A stretch of 64,000 bases of DNA. Origin: Stomorhina lunata (Eukaryota; Arthropoda; Insecta; Diptera; Rhiniidae). The DNA lies in NCBI GenBank assembly GCA_933228675.1, contig OW121744.1, forward strand, positions 61,793,928 through 61,857,927. Direction: 5' to 3'. Below are positions 47,152 through 59,030 of the stretch, in pieces. The notes below the pieces were generated by a model that made no database searches, had not been told where the DNA came from, and saw nothing but the letters and a program-made list of their open reading frames with translations. The position numbers and the translations under genes are program-made. Every line of letters starts with the position of its first letter. The first letter of the stretch is position 1.

Positions 47152-48431
47152 ACTTTTCATTACCAAATAATGAGTTAAACAGCTAAACTATTGAACACGA
47201 ACTACTTACTCATTCACTGTTTAAGTCATTACATTAACATGGGGATGTCATTGGAGGCAAGTACTTACCAATTGCAGAAAAGTAATGAAATGGGAAAGCA
47301 ATTGGAAAACAACAACAAAAACTTTTGTTGTTGTTGTTTTATTTAAAAAAAACATATTTTTAAACGAAATACATTTTTTTTGTATGCCCCCGACTGCTAG
47401 GCGGAGACTCTTCTACTGAGCTACTTCATATGTTGAAAACTTAGCAGCTAATAATTAATATATACAATTTTTACTTTTAGATCCAAAATCATGTGACTTT
47501 GTTTTCCTTGATTTTTTTGCTTTGTTGTAATTTTTGAAAAAAAAAAATATTTCTATATGATTTTTTGTAAACGTTTAATAATAGTAAACAATAAAGAAGT
47601 TTTTTTTTTAATTATTATAAAACTGAAACAATTTAAATCTTTGTTTTTGCATAAGTTCTTATATCTTACTTACTTTAATGGCCTATAGTTACAACTTGAT
47701 AAGGTCAAAGATCGAGCATATTTTAGAATTCAGTGGACTTTGATCTTGTGCAAATATTCTACAATTTTATAGGCCAAGCTTTGAAAAATGTTCCTCTTCT
47801 TGGTCTTTCTATTGAAGTTTCGGACGTCTCCTTCTAACATTAGTTGGTGGGACATTTTTATTCTAATTTTATCCTCTTTATAGTAATTGTTTTTTCCAAG
47901 AGTGGGTTACTAGCCCGTCGTCCTAACCCATTTTTATCGATCTTATGGAACAACTCTCGGTACATGTTAGCTCACTACATTAAGGGGAGTTAAACTAGTT
48001 CCCCGGGTAATAACACGAGGAGGTCAGTGTCCACAGTTGAGATAAAGGATGACCAAGATATGTCTGGGCTTACCAAGTTAAGACCAATCAGAACCGTGTT
48101 TTAGGTATCCAACATCCCCTACATAATAAAAATTGACTCATGATGGTAATTTTTCATTACCGTGTGTTAGTTTTCCATTTTTTTTACAGAAGGTAATATT
48201 TAAGTTCTTAAAATTCAGAAATCATTTAAAAAGACTTTTTTTAATAAAAAAAATTTAAAAAAAATTGTTGGTCTTGGTGGGATTCGAACCCGGGCCATTC
48301 AGTTCAAATTACCATTTTAATTACAAATAAGTACTTCTGTAATAACTTATTAGTTATTCGGAGGGTATGTTGTAGTCATTACAAGGTAACCAGTTACCAG
48401 AGTACTTGCTATTACCTAAGTTTTGCTGGGA
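47152..48431. mobile_element. Non-autonomous DNA transposon with CCCAGCAAAACTT ends and tRNA-like segments
   Basis: CCCAGCAAAACTT at 47152 and its reverse complement ending at 48431 interrupt the host text 'tttgaccATA | ATAgctccc', giving a 3-bp ATA duplication. Subterminal GTAAT/ATTAC motifs are frequent at both ends. There is no transposase. Two minus-strand tRNA-like segments lie inside: an A-box-like TAGCTCAGTAGAAGAG (near 47411-47440) and a B-box-like GGGTTCGAATCCCACC (near 48277-48293), in reversed order compared with a tRNA. A (GTT)/(AAC) inverted repeat lies at 47308-47342. The superfamily is not assigned. Confidence 0.7.
47663..47850 (-). pseudogene. 3' fragment of the RTE-like element with (TAAG)n tail
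   Basis: 'tcttacttactttaatggcc' then 'aaagatcgagcatattttag' match the 3' end at 52128. It is nested within the element at 47152-48431. Confidence 0.75.
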
Positions 48432-49581
48432 TAGCTCCCATTTAAAAAACTTACCGAAACACAAAAATACAAAAAGAAAAGGGGGTTTATGTCCGTCTGT
48501 CCGTCAGATAAAAGCGCGATAGCGCCTTAACGAAAAGGGCTACAGCGACAAAATTTTACAAAAGGAAGTCTTATATGAATGCCAGCCAGTGTGCAAAATT
48601 TTGTTACAATCCGCTACTATTTGACCATAGCACCCATGTAAAAAACTTACAGAAACACAAAAATACAAAAGGAAAACACGGTTTATGTCCGTCTTTCCGT
48701 CAGAGAAAAGCGCGATAGCTGCTTAACTACAAGTGCTAGAAAGACAAAATTTAGCAATAATATTTTCGATATATTATAGAAATCGTGTGCTAAAAATGGG
48801 TAAAATCGGTTCACATTTAGTTGAAGCTCCCATATAACCCTGCCCCGGGAATCACATTTATGCTGACAAATTGAATAAAATTGTAAAATCTATGACTACT
48901 AAATTTAGAACAGAGAAGTTTTATGCAACTTTCAGTCAGTATGTCAAATTTTATTGGAATCGGTCCATTTTTGACCATAGCTTTCATATAAAAACCGCTC
49001 GCGGTAACCACTAAAATTCCAAAAACGCCAGTTAAAAGCTATTAAATTATAAACTGTGTCAGCTATAGCCACTAAATTTTGCACAAATAAACTTTATATT
49101 AATACCAGCCATTATGTAACAATCGGTCAACATTTGGCTATAGTTCTTATATATATAACATCCCGTTTTTATATCTACAATCAAAATGATTTGGAGGTAC
49201 ATTCAGTATATTAAGATTGCGTCTACGAAATTAGATAGATATCAATCATTGTTAGGTCCAAACTTTATATACGGTAGATGCATTAGGAACTTCTTACAGA
49301 ATATATGAACCTGGCGTGTTGCTATCAACATGTTTATGGCACAACGAAACTGGTTATTAATGTAAAACTATATTCGGTTATGGAACAGCATTTTGTCCAA
49401 GGTAAATACTTGGGAAACCACTTAGATACTTTTAAATGTTGAACTATAGTAATATAATATAATATAGTATAGTCCAAATATATTACCACATTTAGTCAAT
49501 ATTTTGAATTAGCTGCACTCTCGTACAACTTGATGGTGGGTATACAAGATTCGGCACAGCCGAATATAACACTCTTACTTG

Positions 49582-50115
49582 TTTAGTTTTATCTTTCCCT
49601 TACTTCCCATACTTTAGTTGTTCCATTTTGGCAACTACAGTCAAAAGCGCTATAAAGGGGGCTTACAAAAAAGGTAAAAAGAAACATAAATTTATTTTAA
49701 AATTTTTTTTGCACGGGTGCAGCCAGATTGATTAAAAATATTTTTTCCTAATATTCCTAAAATTATGAACTTGGATCTGCAAGTTTATTATATTTCGGTT
49801 TGGACAACATATGGCTTTAACACATTTAGTTTGTGAGAGTAAACATTTGTCATTATGATTTAGTATAGTAATGTCATATGTTGTGCCTAAAAAGGATATT
49901 TTGCAGGGAAGTCTTATGACCATCTTTCATTTAAGGAAAACTGCTGGTGAAAGTTATCGATTGTTTGTAGAACTTATGAACCATGGTTTGCGCTATTCAA
50001 AAGTGGTAATTCCGTCACAGAAGACAAGAAAAGAACCGATTGGCTGAAAAAGTCAGAAGAAGACAGGAATTAATTTATTATCGAACAGACGCCTACTATA
50101 ATTTGCTGAATTGTA
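49582..50115. other. Non-coding sequence
   Basis: AT-rich with no gene or repeat family recognised. Confidence 0.5.
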
Positions 50116-51406
50116 TCGGGTGGTTAAATTTCAAGGGCCGATGTTGATTTTGAATAAAACACGAACTAGGAAATTATTATAATTTTATTTTATTATGATA
50201 TATTGGTATTACTCAATTATGTATGGAACAAAATATCGGCCAACTGGGCGCCGCGACCACGGCGGCACACCTCCATCTGATTGTCCAAATGACCCTGAGG
50301 CATAATATAGGTTCTATGCCATTAATGTGCCAAATTATCTCATCCTTTAGCTCTTGAATTGTTGCTGGCTTATCGACGTACACCTTTTCTTTCAAATAAC
50401 CCCAAAGAAAAAAGTCCAACGGTGTCAAATCACATGATCTTGGCGGCCAATTGACATCGCCATTACGTGAGATAACACGACCATTGAATTTGTTGCGCAA
50501 AAGAGCCATTGTTTCGTTAGCTGTGTGGCAAGTGGCACCGTCCTGCTGAAACCACATGTCGTCCACATCCATATCTTCCAATTTGGGCCATAAGAAGTTC
50601 GTTATCATCTCACGATAGCGAACACCATTCACAGTGACTGCTTGACCGGCCTTATTTTGGAAAAAATACGGCCCGATGATGCCGCCAGCCCATAAACCGC
50701 ACCAAAGAGTCACTCTTTGTGGGTGCATTGGTTTTTCGACAATCACTCTTGGATTCTCATTCGCCCAAATGCGGCAATTCTGTTTATTGACGAATCCACT
50801 GAGGTGAAAATGTGCCTCATCACTGAAGATGATTTTCTTCGAAAATTGATCATCCACTGTTGCCATTTCTTGCCACCATTCTGCCCATTCACGACGTTTG
50901 GAATGGTCAAGAGGCTTTAGTTCTTGAGCCAATTGTACCTTGTAAGCGTGTAAATGCAAGTATTTATGCATAATGTTCATCAACGACGAGCGTGAGAGGT
51001 GCAATTGTTGGGCACGACGACGAGTTGAGGTGGACGGCTCTTCAGCCACACGATCGCGAATAGCAGCAATATTTTCTACAGTACGAGCTGTACGAGCATG
51101 CACTGGTGTTCTCACATCTTCTACAGACCCGGTTTGCTCGAATTTTTCCAATTTTTGCGATTGTACGCACATTTGGACGATCAAATTGACCAAAAAAATC
51201 ACGAAGTGCACGATATGCATTTTGATTTGATCGCCCATTTTCATAATAAGTCTGGATAACTTTAACACGTTATTGGATTGTGTATCTCTCCATGGTTTAA
51301 ATTGAGTAAGTCTGAAATAGAGAAATGTCAAATAAAATTCGGAAAAAAACTTGGCGTTTAGGTGTGGTTCACATTTAACATCGGCCCTTACAATTTAACC
51401 ACCCTA
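50116..51406 (-). mobile_element. rosa-type (DD41D) mariner element, complete ends but broken gene
   Basis: Terminal repeats: TCGGGTGGTTAAATTTCAAG at the left and, reading inward from the right, TAGGGTGGTTAAATTGTAAG, each continuing GGCCGATGTT. TA flanks both ends (50114-50115 and 51407-51408). The element is 1291 bp. Here the ends are whole but the transposase is not, the reverse of the copy at 35887. Confidence 0.9.
50213..51331 (-). pseudogene. rosa-type transposase pseudogene
   Basis: Residues from LEKFEQTGSVEDV to LCLRVI match the open copy at 35989 with very few changes, including the catalytic blocks IFSDEAHFHLSG, WFQQDGATCHTA and DLTPLDFFLWG (canonical Pro here). Upstream of LEKFEQ the frame is wrong: the helix-turn-helix region is encoded in another frame. 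Near 50290 a second frameshift replaces the normal C-terminus. So at least two indels inactivate it. High similarity to the other copy suggests recent spread. Confidence 0.9.
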
Positions 51407-51589
51407 TATAATCTTTCTTGAGTAGAAAGTGAATAGAGGCATGCCAAAAGATTATAGTTCATCTGGAATTTGTAAGGTAATCCCCGTTGACTTGTTAATT
51501 CGTCGAGTCTAATCTAATCACGCATATCTCAACAATGTAAAAATTTAAAAAAAAAATATAATTTTAAATGAATACGTATGTATATGTTT

Positions 51590-52127
51590 AAGTGCTCCGC
51601 GATCCATTCAACAGATTAAAAAAAGTCTGCAAGAAAGAACAAGAGAGCATGTGACCAACAAGCAAGCCAAGCTGAATCAGCTGCAAGTACAGGCGACATG
51701 AAGACCAGTGTAGCATACACCAACAGTACCATCTTGAGTAGTAGTGGCATTATTCTTTCAACTCCGTATGAACAATTAATAAGCTTGCTGGAACACTTCA
51801 AGTCAATATTAAACAATCCTATCGGAAAGAAGCTCTGTCAACCTCCTGGAATGAAGGTATACTAGTCAAAATACCATCAAAGAGTGACTCCAAAGACTGT
51901 AATAACTACAGGGGTATAACAGTTTTTCCAATACCAAGAAAAATACTAAGTCAAGTAATTTTAAATAGAATATTCGACGCAGTTTCCTTTATTCCCATTT
52001 ACCTAGCGTTTATTGTCTTCATGAACCCCTTCGAATGTGTCAATAGGAGCTATCTATGGAAAATTTTAGAAAATCGTAACATGCCAACGAAAATTTTGAA
52101 TTTAGTTCGGGCTATGCACTGGATTTA
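51590..52127 (+). pseudogene. RTE-like element, left part, internally deleted
   Basis: 'agctgaatcagctgcaagta', 'catcttgagtagtagtggca' and 'actagtcaaaataccatcaa' match 41060-41600 of the element at 39372. A large piece is missing between 51830 and the next matching text. It ends at 'tatgcactggattt', where the minus-strand element begins, and resumes at 53882. Confidence 0.8.
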
Positions 52128-53881
52128 CTTACTTACTTACTTAAATGGCCTGTAATTACAACCTGTTTAGGTCAAAGGCCGAGCATATTTTAGAATTCCA
52201 AGCACCTCTATCTTGTGCTCATATTCTTCAATTTCGTATACCAAGTTTCAAAAGATTTTCTTCTACTTGGTCTTTCCATCGAAGTTTTGGACGCCCTCTT
52301 CTACGCGTTCCCTCTGGATCATTATCGAAGACTTTTCTTGGCGGAGTATTTTCATCCATTCGCACAACATGCGTTTTACTATGTCTATGTCGGCGTATAA
52401 CTCATACAGCTCATGGTTCATTCGATGTTGATACTCATTGTTGACGCAGACTGGTCCAAAGATTCTTCGTAGAATTTTCCTCTCAAATACTCCAAGGATA
52501 GCTTCATCTGTCTGTGCAAGTGCCCATGATTCAGTACCATACAATAACACGGGTAGTATGAGCGTTTTACAGAGCGTGATTTTAGTTCTTACAGAGAGGA
52601 CTTTATTTCTTAGCTGTTTGTTTAGTCCAAAATAGCATCGATTGGCAAGTATGATTCTACGTTTGATTTCGAAGCTTATATCGTTGTTGATGTTCACAGC
52701 GGTACCAAGGTATACAAATTCTATTACAACCTCGAAGCTATAGTTCTCAACGGACCCATGTGATCCAATTTTAGTGGTCTGTCTACAGGCAGACAGAAAC
52801 CATCAGTTTTGTTTTTGATTCACTTACAGCTAGACCCATTTTGTTTGATTCCTTCTCGATATTGGAAAAGGCGGCAGTCCTATAATGTCAATGTCATCGG
52901 CAAACGCGAGTAGCATATGTTTTCTATTGAAAATTGTTCCTGTTGTATTAACTGCTGCATCTCGCAAGATTTCCTCTAACACAATATTGAAGAGGTCATA
53001 AGATAAACTGTCACCTTGCCTGAATCCCCGTTTAGTTATGAAGGACTCTGATAGGTTCTTACCTATCTTAACAGATAATGTTGTATTAGTTAGTGTCATC
53101 CTGCATAACTTTATTAGCTTCGTAGGGATGCCGAACTCAGGCATTGCTTCAAACACCTTTTTCCGTATCGGGCTGTCAAAAGCAGCTTTGTAGTCAACAA
53201 AGAGATGATACGTATCGATTTGTTTCTCCTGGGTCTTCTCTAGGATTTGACGTAGAGTAAAGATCTGGTCAGTGGTTGATTTACCTGGTCTAAAGCCAAA
53301 TTGGTATGTCCCAATTATTTCGTTAACTTTCGGCTTTAGCCTTTCACACAGTATGGTCGATAAAGTCTTATATGCAATTGAGAGGAGGCTTATCCCTCTA
53401 TAATTTGCACATACAGTTTTATCTCCTTTTTTGTGGACTGGACAAATGACACTGATATTCCAATCGTCCGGCATGCGTTCTTCCGAGCCGGGACATATAC
53501 TTTATCAGCTCATCACCTCCAGCCTTAAAAAACTCTGCTGGCAAACCATCGGCACCAGCAGCTTTATTATTTTTTAATCGCGCTATTGCAGTTCTAACCT
53601 CGTTCAGGTTGGGTGGTGGACATAAATATAACGCCGTCATCGTTGATTTGTTCAGGAGTGTCATCTTGGTCGCTTTCATTTGCAACCAACAACTTGCAAA
53701 GTTTCAGTTTCAATACGCTTTCTGTATCTGTGACCAGATTTCCTTAGTCGTCCTTACAGGAAAGGATACAGTTGCTATAACCATCCGTCTGATGCTTATT
53801 TTTTTGGTAAAATTTACGGATTTCATTTTGTGTCCTATACAACTCAATCTCCTCAAACACATGTCTCTCCATATCTTTCTA
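52128..53881 (-). mobile_element. RTE-like non-LTR element inserted in another retroelement
   Basis: Minus-strand order: RTAIARLKNNKAAGADGLPA (near 53600), NYRGISLLSIAYKTLSTILC (near 53390), FGFRPGKSTTDQIFTLRQIL (53300), LFVDYKAAFDS (53190), RGFRQGDSLSYDLFNIVLEE (53000) and FADDIDIIG (52890). The C-terminal text follows: IKRRIILANRCYFGLNKQLR and VFERKILRRIFGPVC. It ends in a (TAAG)n tail at 52128-52145. Frameshifts lie near 53480 and 52860. The host text breaks at 'ggattta' / 'gatttta', a possible 5-7 bp target duplication. The endonuclease is missing, so it is 5' truncated. Confidence 0.85.
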
Positions 53882-54324
53882 GATTTTAAGTGTTGGTAAA
53901 TTGTCAAACCAGCTCGAAGTTACTACTGAAGTATGGCAAGGATGTATCTCGCCAATTACACTTTTTATCCATGTCATAGGCAACATAATGCGCACTGCTC
54001 TGAACGGTAGACACAGTGTCCAATGAATAAATCGAGGACTTGAAATGTGCTGATGACGTATGTCTTTTAAGCAAAAGTTCAGGTCACCTTCAAGAAAATA
54101 CTGACGCTACCAATGTTAACAGCTTCGCTGGAAATCATATTTCCAATACAAAGATTATGCCTGGTATCTTTAGTTATCTTGGAAGTTTGTTGTCTACAAA
54201 AGGTGGCGCCGACGTGGATGTTGGGTCGGGTGTTAATAAGGCAAAATTTGCGTTGGACATTCTCTGAGCTATTTGGAAATCTCGCAAATATCAACAACAA
54301 CTAAGTTACGAATATATAATTCGA
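53882..54324 (+). pseudogene. RTE-like element, right part
   Basis: Continuation of the 51590 fragment: 'cactttttatccatgtcata', 'gatgacgtatgtcttttaag' (CADDVCLLSKSSG, with Cys in place of the Tyr of YADD) and 'ggaagtttgttgtctacaaa'. It ends at 'cgaatatataattcgaaatt', where a mini-me-like copy follows. Several indels. Confidence 0.85.
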
Positions 54325-54446
54325 AATTCAAAACCAATTCTGCTTATATAAACTAAAACCACTGTACCAAATTTCGTTGAAATCGGTCCACATTTGACCA
54401 TAGCTCCAATGCAAACTCTTCTTTTAAAACTCACTAAATGAGACAA

Positions 54447-54873
<427 letters not shown>

Positions 54874-55152
54874 CACTAAAACGCTCGTAAATCTAAAGAT
54901 AATGAGAATTTCAAGTTTATTTTTTGCAATCATTATTTTTGTAACAACTGTAATCAATTTTCTAAATTTCGAGATTATCGGTCCACATTTGACCCTAGGA
55001 AACAGCTGAAATATATAAGTTTTGAGAAAATGTTTGTATGATGGCAAAATTTTGCAAATATTTGGTTTATACAGATAAAGGAACACCTTTGACCTTAGTG
55101 GTGAAGGGTATCGTATGGTCGTTCTTGACCGACTATAGCACTTTCTTACTTG

Positions 55153-56796
55153 TTTTATTATGATTTTGAAACCATTTTGATGAATTTGCTTGTACATCTA
55201 TTTATTGGGTAGCACGCCATCCTCAAAAATGAAAACACAAACAAAAAACAGATGTTTTGAGGAAAGGAATTCAAGGAATGCTTTAGGAATTTAACCACTG
55301 TAAACAAAACAAGGATTCGGCGCACAAAGACAATTACAACAATTTAACACTCAATTTTCTCTTCACCACTGGCGCTCTCCGGCAAAGTAAGAAGAAGAAA
55401 ACTTTGCAGATTTTTAAGAACAGAAATTCAACATGACTATGATGAAGTGTTGCTGTAGATTTGCTGCAAAAGTTTTATTAGTATAAACCTAAAGAATATT
55501 GGCCATCTACAGTTATTCGAGAATTAAACTTGGCAAAGGGTTGGTTTGCGGTTCTTCAACCTTCGTCGCGTTATCACATTTCGAAAGGTTACAGAAGAAA
55601 ATTTTGACGGGTTTCTTTACATTTACGAGACACTAACGGTAAAATGTCATTTGAAATGTTTCGGCAGTTAAGGGTGGATTGTCGTGTGTAACGGGACAAA
55701 GTTTTTAAAAAAGACGGAAGTTGTATAAGGAAATTAAGGAAATAATGTAAATTAAAAACAATAACAAAATAAAATAAATTATTAAATATTTAAATGTGGA
55801 ATTAATAAAATATGGAAAATTAAATGTGAAGAAAAATACAATAATTATTTCATGTTAAGGAAAAAATTTGTAAAAATATTTAAAAAATATTGAAGTTTAC
55901 TATAATAATTAATATTGTGTAATATTCATTAAATTGTATAATATATAAAAATTATTAAAATACACAATAATAATCTTAAACCTATCTACTACAGCGTTTT
56001 GTGTGTGTGTGTTTAAAAAAATTGTGAAATTCCAACTAATCGGCATAATATTGAGTCAAATCAAATATCGGTAAAAAAAAAATAATTACTCATACTAATA
56101 CAAATTTTGAAATTTATATAAATGTCCTTCTAATGTTTTTGAATTTGTCGCCAAGTGTTTTTCTGTCTAATATCGACTCGTGTAAAGAAAATCTATTAAT
56201 ATTCTAGTATAAAATATTGTATTGTATTATCGTATATTTTTACAATTTGTAGTTTAAATAAGTGGAAATGTAAAAGAAAACCTAATGCAGCAAAATAAGT
56301 AACGAAGAAAAGAAAATCAATTGTATTTAAAGTATTACGCAAATTTAAAATTTCCTGACAAACGTGAACGGTTATAAAAAATAAGTGAGTAATAACTATT
56401 TAAATAATTTTTTTCTATTTATTTATGCATTTGGGAAATCTAGTTAGAAAAAGAACAAGATCTAGAATTTTCCCTATGATTATTCCATTAAATTTCATTA
56501 ATCTTTGAACTTGTCAAATTAAATATTTCCTAACACTAAATCTCCATTTGGATGTTTTGATTTTTCCAAGAATTATTCCAAAAACTGCTTGAGAATTCAA
56601 AATAAACGATACAAAATATTTACATACATATTTCTTGGCAATAGTTCAAAGGTCAAATATTAATGCACAAAACTCAAAGGGATATTAGATCATCATACAA
56701 ATCAAAATGTGAGAAAATTTACAGAAATATTTTTAAATTATACAACTAATAAAATATTGGTTGGGCCATTTAAAAGTTTAATTAGAAAAAAAAAAA
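55153..56796. other. Non-coding region with a possible untranslated exon
   Basis: Positions 55300-55720 are less A/T-rich than the surroundings ('ctggcgctctccggcaaagt'). A donor-like AATAA|GTGAGT occurs at 56384/56385. No open frame is conserved or recognisable. It could be the promoter and first exon of a gene lying to the right of the window. Confidence 0.2.
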
Positions 56797-57151
56797 CAAG
56801 TTAGAAAGTTCTATAGTCGGTCAAGCCCGAAAGTACAATACCCTTCACCACTAAAATCAAAGGTGTTATTTTTCCTGCATAAAGAAAAATAGTACCTGGT
56901 TGACCGAGCCTTGCTCGGAGCTTTATGATAAGCATTTTGAGGCAAATTTTAAAGTTTTTATATATTTTATTTTATAAAGTACTAAAATAACTTTAGAGGA
57001 AAGACATTGTACTAAATAAATTTACTAAAACTAAAAAAAATAAATTTAGAGGAAAGACATTGTACAATTATTCAGTTAATTTTGAATTATTTATTTTGTC
57101 CGACTAACACATAGTTTGCATAGTTTACAGTTTAACTCATTTTAATAATTT

Positions 57152-57612
57152 TGCAAATTGGTCATACCAACAGAAGCCACCGTCGCCTCATGCGCAACAA
57201 CTTTGCTAAAGATTATAGTCTGATCAAATGCACAGTTTACGATTTAATGCACTTTGAGTAATTTTATGTGGCGCCACCTGTCGGACTTTGCTCATTCCAA
57301 TTCATAAACCTTCGTCGGCTTATCCGTAACAACTTTGCTGAAGATTATAGCATGATTAAATATACAGCTTACGATTAAATTGACTTTGAGTAAATTTTAG
57401 TGGCGCCACCTGTCGAAATTTCTTCATACCAACTAAGAAACCTTCGTCGGCTCATGTGCATTAACTCTGCTAAAGATTGTAGCATAATTAAATGTACAGC
57501 TTACGATTAAATTGACTTTGAGTAAGTTTCAGTAGCGCCACCTGTCGGAAATTAGTATTATCAACTTAAAAACCTTCGCCGGCTTATCCGCAAAATTCAC
57601 AGTTTACTATTC
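57152..57612. repeat. 132-bp tandem repeat, about 3.5 copies
   Basis: GCGCCACCTGTCG occurs at 57271, 57403 and 57535, exactly 132 bp apart. Each is followed by 'accttcgtcggct', 'aactttgctgaagatta' and 'cttacgattaaattgacttt'-like text. Copies differ at roughly one base in ten. Confidence 0.93.
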
Positions 57613-57659
57613 TATAAAGAACATACATACAAACATTCATTTGTTTAAAAGGTATAACA

Positions 57660-58130
57660 TTACTAATTTTTTCCCCTTTTTATCCCCTAATTTCAAAAAG
57701 TTCCATATGCATATTTGATACTTCTTTGGTACCAATTGAATTCGGTACATTTTATTAAAACGCAGTTAACATAATGTTCCTATTCATATTACATTTTGAG
57801 ATGTTAAGTTATCATTTTATCCCTTTTTTAGCCATTTTGGCTCAAAATCAAAAAAGTACCAAATACGTGTGTAATGTTTCTTTCACGTCCATTGATTGCA
57901 GAACAAAGTTTCTTTCTATATTCTTTAGTTTAAAATATAAGAGTGGTTTAAAAAGGTACCAAAAAAACTATTTTCACACTTTTTTACCCCCTATCGGACA
58001 TAGTTTCAAAAAAGTACCAAACACCTGTCCGCTTATTTTCATAGCTGTTTAAAACGAAATTTTAAGTTTGTTTCTATACCTATTACTTTAGGAGATATAG
58101 CGTTTCCGATTTTAATAATGTATGCAAAAA
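57660..58130. repeat. Degenerate repeats with a TTTCAAAAAAGTACC core
   Basis: 'tttcaaaaagttcc' (57691), 'atcaaaaaagtacc' (57847) and 'tttcaaaaaagtacc' (58004) follow similar 'tttttaccccct'-like text about 155 bp apart. An older tandem array beside the 132-bp one. Confidence 0.55.
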
Positions 58131-58732
58131 ATTAACTAAAAATTCTCGTTTAGTGCATTTTTAAAGAAGAGTTTGTAAGGGAAATTTTGGTACAGTGATT
58201 TTGATTTACATAAGCAGTATTTATTTTAAATTTCATGAAAAAATATTAATATTTGTGGCCAATATATCAATTCCGGGAAGAGGTACCATAAATAGTGGAT
58301 TGTCAAAAAATTATCTGTGCCAAATTTCATCAAATTATCTTTATAATTGCGACCTGTAGTTTGATTACAAGGTTTACATGGGGGTTCAGTCAGCCAGACA
58401 GACGGACGGACTGACATTGCTAAATCGACTCAGAAAGTGATTTTAAGCCTATTGGTATACCAAAAAGTGGGTCTAAGACAAATATTTCTATGCGTTACAT
58501 ACACTTATAATAACCTTTCCACCTATGGTGGTGAAGGGTAAAAAAAACGGTGTGAAGTACAATTGTTCCGGTTAAAAATGGAATATTTTTTCATTTATAC
58601 GAGCCGCTACTGGCCTTACAATATTCCATTGAATCAGTACAATTTTCCGAGTGTTTAGGGTTGTATCTTGGTAATGACATCGTGATTGCTAGCATTTAAA
58701 AGCTCAATTGTCCCTTCTTTGCATTAACTAGT

Positions 58733-59030
58733 CTTTAATGGCGCCTCACAGAAAATAGTCCAACGATGTCTAATCGCAGCTTTCTGACGGCCAATTGATA
58801 ATACCATTTCGGATATTTATTAGATTGAAACCAAACATAGGTCACATCAATACCATAAAGAGCGAGCACAAAAAATCGGCTATAGATGTCACCATTGATC
58901 GTAATAATTGAGCTGTCTTCATTAAAAAAAAAAATAGGGCAATGATGCTTTCGCTTTATAAGCCGGTCCAAGCAGACACGCATTGGCTTCTGTAAGAACA
59001 CGCACAGCGGTATTTCTACATACATCGAAG
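58733..59030 (-). pseudogene. Decayed mariner transposase fragment
   Basis: The minus-strand frame contains CPIFFFNEDSSIITINGDIY, then YGIDVTYVWFQSN, then text matching NWP-CDL-LDYFLWG in shifted frames. This follows the order FFQNE-TVNG-MWFQQDG-LDFFLWG of rosa-type transposases. The second catalytic Asp of QQDG is lost. Confidence 0.6.

Larger units (their letters stand above)
47027..49581 (+). repeat. mini-me-related repeat of a second subfamily, split by an insertion
   Basis: The pieces 47027-47151 and 48432-49581 read through as one element around the insertion at 47152-48431. Landmarks are 'tttatgtccgtctgtccgtc' (48489 and again near 48684), 'aaagcgcgatagc', 'cggtccatttttgaccatag', and the end 'aagattcggcacagccgaat' plus 'actcttacttg'. 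The 5' module is duplicated about 190 bp apart. It resembles the mini-me copies in plan but not in detail. Confidence 0.65.
56797..58540 (-). repeat. mini-me-like repeat, minus strand, with expanded middle
   Basis: On the minus strand the 5' end is at 58540 ('tacccttcaccaccataggt'). A GTCY tract lies near 58400-58413 and the 'aaatttggcacagataattt' block near 58320. The 3' end, 'tatagaactttctaacttg', is at 56797. Between 56900 and 58140 the usual 3' middle is replaced by unrelated DNA including a 132-bp tandem repeat. Central tandem repeats are known in Helentron/DINE-like elements, so they may belong to the element. Confidence 0.7.

Noticed and set aside
46863..47186. 107-codon frame with repeated DLYFIAQ units
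   Set aside because: Explained by the 39-bp tandem repeat; period divisible by three keeps it open.
47400..47446. A-box-like tRNA 5' half as a tRNA gene
   Set aside because: No T arm or B box follows; only a half molecule.
48277..48300. GGTTCGAATCCCACC-like B box as a tRNA gene
   Set aside because: No A box at the proper distance upstream on the same strand and no foldable acceptor stem.
50717..50920. Plus-strand frame antisense to the rosa transposase (also opposite the 35989 copy)
   Set aside because: It appears opposite both transposase copies simply because the copies are nearly identical.
57152..57612. CRISPR-like array
   Set aside because: The repeat is a 132-bp tandem unit without spacers, in a eukaryotic genome.
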